A stretch of 45,399 nucleotides of DNA from Rhodobacterales bacterium HKCCSP123 (lineage in GTDB: Bacteria; Pseudomonadota; Alphaproteobacteria; Rhodobacterales; Rhodobacteraceae), in contig WVSO01000022.1 of the NCBI GenBank assembly GCA_015689745.1, positions 1 through 45,399 on the forward strand. The letters run 5' to 3'. Position numbers and translations under genes: made by a program. Shown here piece after piece: positions 42,822-45,399 of the stretch. The notes beneath the pieces were generated by a model that was not told where the DNA came from, made no database searches, and was given only the letters and a program-made list of their open reading frames with translations. How positions within the stretch are numbered: the stretch's first letter is position 1; every line of letters begins with the position of its first letter.

Positions 42822-43919
42822 TCAATCCTCCTCCCGGCCCACGACGAATTGGACGAGGGAAAACGCGCCCATGATCACGAAGAGGAAGACCGCCATGGCG
42901 CTGGCCTTGCCCAGCTCGCTGTCGCGGAAGGCGGTCTGATAGATGTAGCGCACCAGAACCTGCGTGCTGTCGTTCGGTCCACCTTGAGTCATCAGATGCG
43001 ACTGCCCGAAGACCTGAAAATGAAGGATGATCTGGAGCACCACCACAAGCGTGATCGTCCGCTTCAGATTGGGAAGCGTGATGTACCAGAACGCCTTGAT
43101 TCCGCGCGCATCGTCGATGGCAGCTGCCTCGTAGATGTCTTTCGATATGTCCTGAATGCCCGCCAGAAAAAGGATCATCGCGATCCCAAGCGACCACCAG
43201 ACCGTGGTGATCACGATCGCGGCCATGGCGAACTGCTGATCGGTGAGCCAGACGATGGGCGAGCCGCCCAGTGCCTCCGTAACGTTGGCGATCAATCCCT
43301 GCCGGGGCGAGAACATGATCTGCCAAATCAGCGTGACCACCGTCACCGACAGGACCTGGCTGAGAAAGAAGATCGTGCGCAGGATCGCCTTGGCGCGCGT
43401 CTCGCCATCCAACGCGGCGGCGAGTATCAATGCAGTGATCGTAACACCCGGAACGGCCAGCCCGACGAAGAGGATCGTGTTGCCGACCGTGGGCCAGAAC
43501 CGGCGGTCGTACCAGCGCCCGTCCTCGCCGGGATAAAACCCCGGCAACAGGACGAACAGCGCCCCCGCGATCCCGATCGCCAGCGCCGTGGCGCGCGTCA
43601 GCCGTCCTTGTCGATACCCCAAAAAGGCCAGCCCGATCCCGAGGACACCAACGGTTTGCATGACCGGGCTGGCAAAGAGTCCCCATTCGATGTTCCGCCC
43701 CCAAAGGGTGCGGACATAGTTTTCCGTCCCGATGAACTCCTTCGCGCCGGGGTTGAAGGCGACGGCGAGCAGGTTCCAGTCGTGCAGACTGATCCAGACG
43801 CCCATGAAGAACGGGTAGATGAGGAACGCTGCGTAGACCGCGAGAAACGGAAACAACAAGACGGCCGCCGCCTGTGGCTGCGAGAGCCCCTGCCCCTTCC
43901 TCCACTTGTCCCGAAGCAC
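42822..43919 (-). CDS. Carbohydrate ABC transporter permease (MalF type) with extra helices
   Basis: This 365-residue permease has a first helix of the LLFPFLAVYAAFLIYPFFMG type, and the EAA loop EAAAIDDARGIKAFWYITLP near residue 262. Ordinary members are about 290-320 residues. Here about 60 extra residues (from VMQTVGVLGIGLAFLGY to the LLPGFYPGEDGRWYDRR region) form two more hydrophobic stretches between the first helix and the core. The start is GTG at 43919 behind GGGAGGG. It is the first gene of the operon, facing the LacI-type regulator. Confidence 0.93.
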   Translation of the reverse strand: MLRDKWRKGQGLSQPQAAAVLLFPFLAVYAAFLIYPFFMGVWISLHDWNLLAVAFNPGAKEFIGTENYVRTLWGRNIEWGLFASPVMQTVGVLGIGLAFLGYRQGRLTRATALAIGIAGALFVLLPGFYPGEDGRWYDRRFWPTVGNTILFVGLAVPGVTITALILAAALDGETRAKAILRTIFFLSQVLSVTVVTLIWQIMFSPRQGLIANVTEALGGSPIVWLTDQQFAMAAIVITTVWWSLGIAMILFLAGIQDISKDIYEAAAIDDARGIKAFWYITLPNLKRTITLVVVLQIILHFQVFGQSHLMTQGGPNDSTQVLVRYIYQTAFRDSELGKASAMAVFLFVIMGAFSLVQFVVGREED

Positions 43920-43965
43920 CGGACACGCCCTCCCAAACGAGTCGATTCGGGCACATATTGGCTTG

Positions 43966-43982
43966 TGCTAAAAACTTTAGCA
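43966..43982. promoter_or_regulatory. LacI-family operator in the divergent promoter
   Basis: TGCTAAA and TTTAGCA form a perfect seven-base inverted repeat around AAC (43966-43982). It lies in the 100-base AT-rich gap between the permease operon and the lacI-type gene. It is the usual length and place for a LacI-family operator and could control both directions. Confidence 0.65.
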
Positions 43983-44019
43983 ATATTTATTAGCTTTCAA
44001 TTCTGACGGGAGCACCACC

Positions 44020-45078
44020 GTGGGTGAGTACAGCGAGAGCCAATCAAGCCGTGCGACGATGAAGGATGTCGCGCTCAGGGCGGGCGTATCGCAATCCACC
44101 GTCTCCTTTGTGCTGAACGGTAATGACAACATGCGCATCAGCGCTGAAACGCGCCGCCGTGTGCTCAAAGCGGTGGCCGAGCTGGGTTATCGCCCGCGCG
44201 GCGCCGGCCGCCCGCCGAAGGTTTCGGGAACGCGCGTCATCGGCCTGATGTTTGACGAGGTCGCCACCAGTCCCTTTGCCGCCATCTCGGTCGAGGGTGC
44301 GCAGGAAGAGGCTTGGAAATCGGGCGTAGTTGTCGAAGTTGTCATGACTGGGGGCGACCGCAGCTACGAAGCGGCTGTGCTTCGCAAGTGGGCGGCGGAC
44401 CGGGTCCAGGGCGTGATCTATGCCTCGATCCTAACGCGTCGGGTCGAACCGCCGGATGCCCTCGCGCGACACCGTGCGGTTTTGATGAACTGTTATGACG
44501 ACGACGAACTCTTTGCGTCTGTCGTGCCCGCCGAGCGTCGCGGCGGTGAGGCTGCAACCCAGGCGCTTCTGGACGCCGGTCACCGGAGAATTGCTTTTAT
44601 TTCTGGCGAGTCCTGGATGGACGCATCGGATCAGCGGATGGAAGGGTATGAGCGCGCGCTTCGCCGTGCCGGCATGACGGTCGACACCAATCTGATAGAG
44701 ACCGGGAATTTTCTACCGTCGGGGGGGCATACCGCGACACAAAGACTGCTGGACCGAACGAAGCCGGATGCCATTTTTTGCGCAAACGACCTCATGGCAG
44801 TTGGCTGCTACGAAGCTCTGAAGGAGCGAGGCGAGCGTGTTGGAAACACAATCGGCGTCATGGGCTACGACGACCAGGAAATCGCCCAACACCTCAATCC
44901 GCCGCTCTCGACTGTTCTTCTGCCACATCGCGAAATGGCTCAGTGGTGCGCTGCGCAACTGCTTTCTAAGGGTGAAATCACGGCAGAACGAAAACGGATG
45001 GAGTGCCCTCCCGTTCTGAGAGCGTCCCATGCCCGCGATATGGCGGATGGAACGGTTTCGGCCTCGTCCATATCTTGA
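44020..45078 (+). CDS. LacI-family transcriptional regulator
   Basis: This 352-residue repressor has the N-terminal LacI helix-turn-helix (TMKDVALRAGVSQSTVSFVL, residues 13-32) and the hinge (ISAETRRRVLKAVAELGYRP). The remaining part is a periplasmic-binding-protein-like effector domain (ISVEGAQEEAWKSG; RIAFISGESWMDASDQRMEGYERAL; DAIFCANDLMAVGCYEAL; GVMGYDDQEIAQHLNPPLSTV). The start is GTG at 44020 with ACGGGAG seven bases upstream. It is divergent from the sugar ABC operon and most likely represses it until the transported sugar or its product binds. Confidence 0.94.
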   Translation: MGEYSESQSSRATMKDVALRAGVSQSTVSFVLNGNDNMRISAETRRRVLKAVAELGYRPRGAGRPPKVSGTRVIGLMFDEVATSPFAAISVEGAQEEAWKSGVVVEVVMTGGDRSYEAAVLRKWAADRVQGVIYASILTRRVEPPDALARHRAVLMNCYDDDELFASVVPAERRGGEAATQALLDAGHRRIAFISGESWMDASDQRMEGYERALRRAGMTVDTNLIETGNFLPSGGHTATQRLLDRTKPDAIFCANDLMAVGCYEALKERGERVGNTIGVMGYDDQEIAQHLNPPLSTVLLPHREMAQWCAAQLLSKGEITAERKRMECPPVLRASHARDMADGTVSASSIS

Positions 45079-45362
45079 GCGAGTATGGAACCACGCAAGT
45101 CCACAAAGCCGGGAAGTATTTCTGCCTCCGCACAATGACCGCCGGAGGCATCAGCTATGGCAGCAGTTTCGTCAGGCGTTTCTGTGAGATGCGCGCACGA
45201 CGAGTTTCCGCTTCGTCCGCTGACCGGACATCGACATCGAGAGCTATCGTCGGCCGCTTCGCATCTCAAAGGACCTTCGATTGGTGGCTTCGGGCAAGTG
45301 TATGAGCCGAAAACGGACGGACGACGCTTGATGTGCTATGATCCTGCATGAGGAGGATGCCG
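45079..45362. other. Gap after the LacI-type gene
   Basis: These 284 bases contain only short open frames without good starts or recognisable similarity. The end carries an AGGAGG (45351-45356) that serves the next gene. Confidence 0.4.
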
Positions 45363-45399
45363 ATGTTCGAAATAGACACATTCATCTCCGACTGCGTCG
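45363..45399 (+). CDS. Start of a gene cut by the window end
   Basis: An ATG at 45363 follows AGGAGG by six bases, an excellent Shine-Dalgarno. It opens a frame (MFEIDTFISDCV) to the window edge. The N-terminus weakly recalls cysteine-dioxygenase-like cupin proteins, but twelve residues are too few to name it. Confidence 0.5.
   Translation, partial: MFEIDTFISDCV

Noticed and set aside
45157-45351. A 64-residue plus-strand frame near the right edge
   Set aside because: Its composition is not protein-like and it has no Shine-Dalgarno. The real gene start appears to be 45363.

Overview
The window looks like a piece of a high-GC alphaproteobacterial chromosome, most likely Rhodobacterales (Roseobacter/Paracoccaceae type). 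The protein families, the strong G/C third-position bias (long open frames lie antisense to nearly every gene) and the gene set (gltB/gltD with an inserted GFA protein, tamA/tamB, zapE, a HupE/UreJ pair, serB, AEC and MFS carriers) all fit this. The assignment rests on reading the proteins; no database search was run.

Positions 1-28,500 are mostly core genome. They hold the 3' end of folC; a secreted small protein; a HupE-type metal permease with a second membrane protein; an ASCH-domain protein; zapE; an MFS carrier; and a cluster of four stem-loops between convergent genes. A minus-strand operon follows (AEC carrier, S-formylglutathione hydrolase, HAD phosphatase, ornithine cyclodeaminase-like enzyme). 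A TetR regulator then leads a sulfotransferase and a DUF1330 protein. Next come a hydrolase fused to a membrane domain, divergent from serB; gltD and gltB, with a secreted protein and a GFA protein between them; uppP; an NDUFA9-like NAD(P)-binding protein; tamA-tamB; and a tRNA-Leu(CAG).

Positions 28,500-36,200, just downstream of the tRNA, look like an accessory region. It has an overlapping gene pair typical of mobile-element cargo (one with an HGG-type Cys/His motif), a small DUF1127-like gene, a 5'-truncated IS1380 transposase remnant, and then an unusual two-gene unit. That unit is a 200-residue zinc-ribbon protein, probably started at a CTG codon behind a near-perfect Shine-Dalgarno, and an exported 1472-residue protein. 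The large protein has beta-rich N-terminal parts, hydrophobic segments near residues 1020-1135 and a C-terminal HEAGH metallopeptidase-like motif. I recognise no described family for the full-length protein. The pair is the best candidate in the window for an undescribed system.

Positions 36,200-45,399 carry metabolic accessory genes: a GlxA-type regulator divergent from a SAM methyltransferase, an endonuclease/exonuclease/phosphatase-family protein, and a carbohydrate uptake and hydrolysis operon. The operon encodes two permeases, a binding protein and an intracellular GH5-like glycosidase, and is divergent from a LacI-family regulator with a clear palindromic operator between them. No ABC ATPase gene is present in the window. 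The window ends a few codons into another gene.
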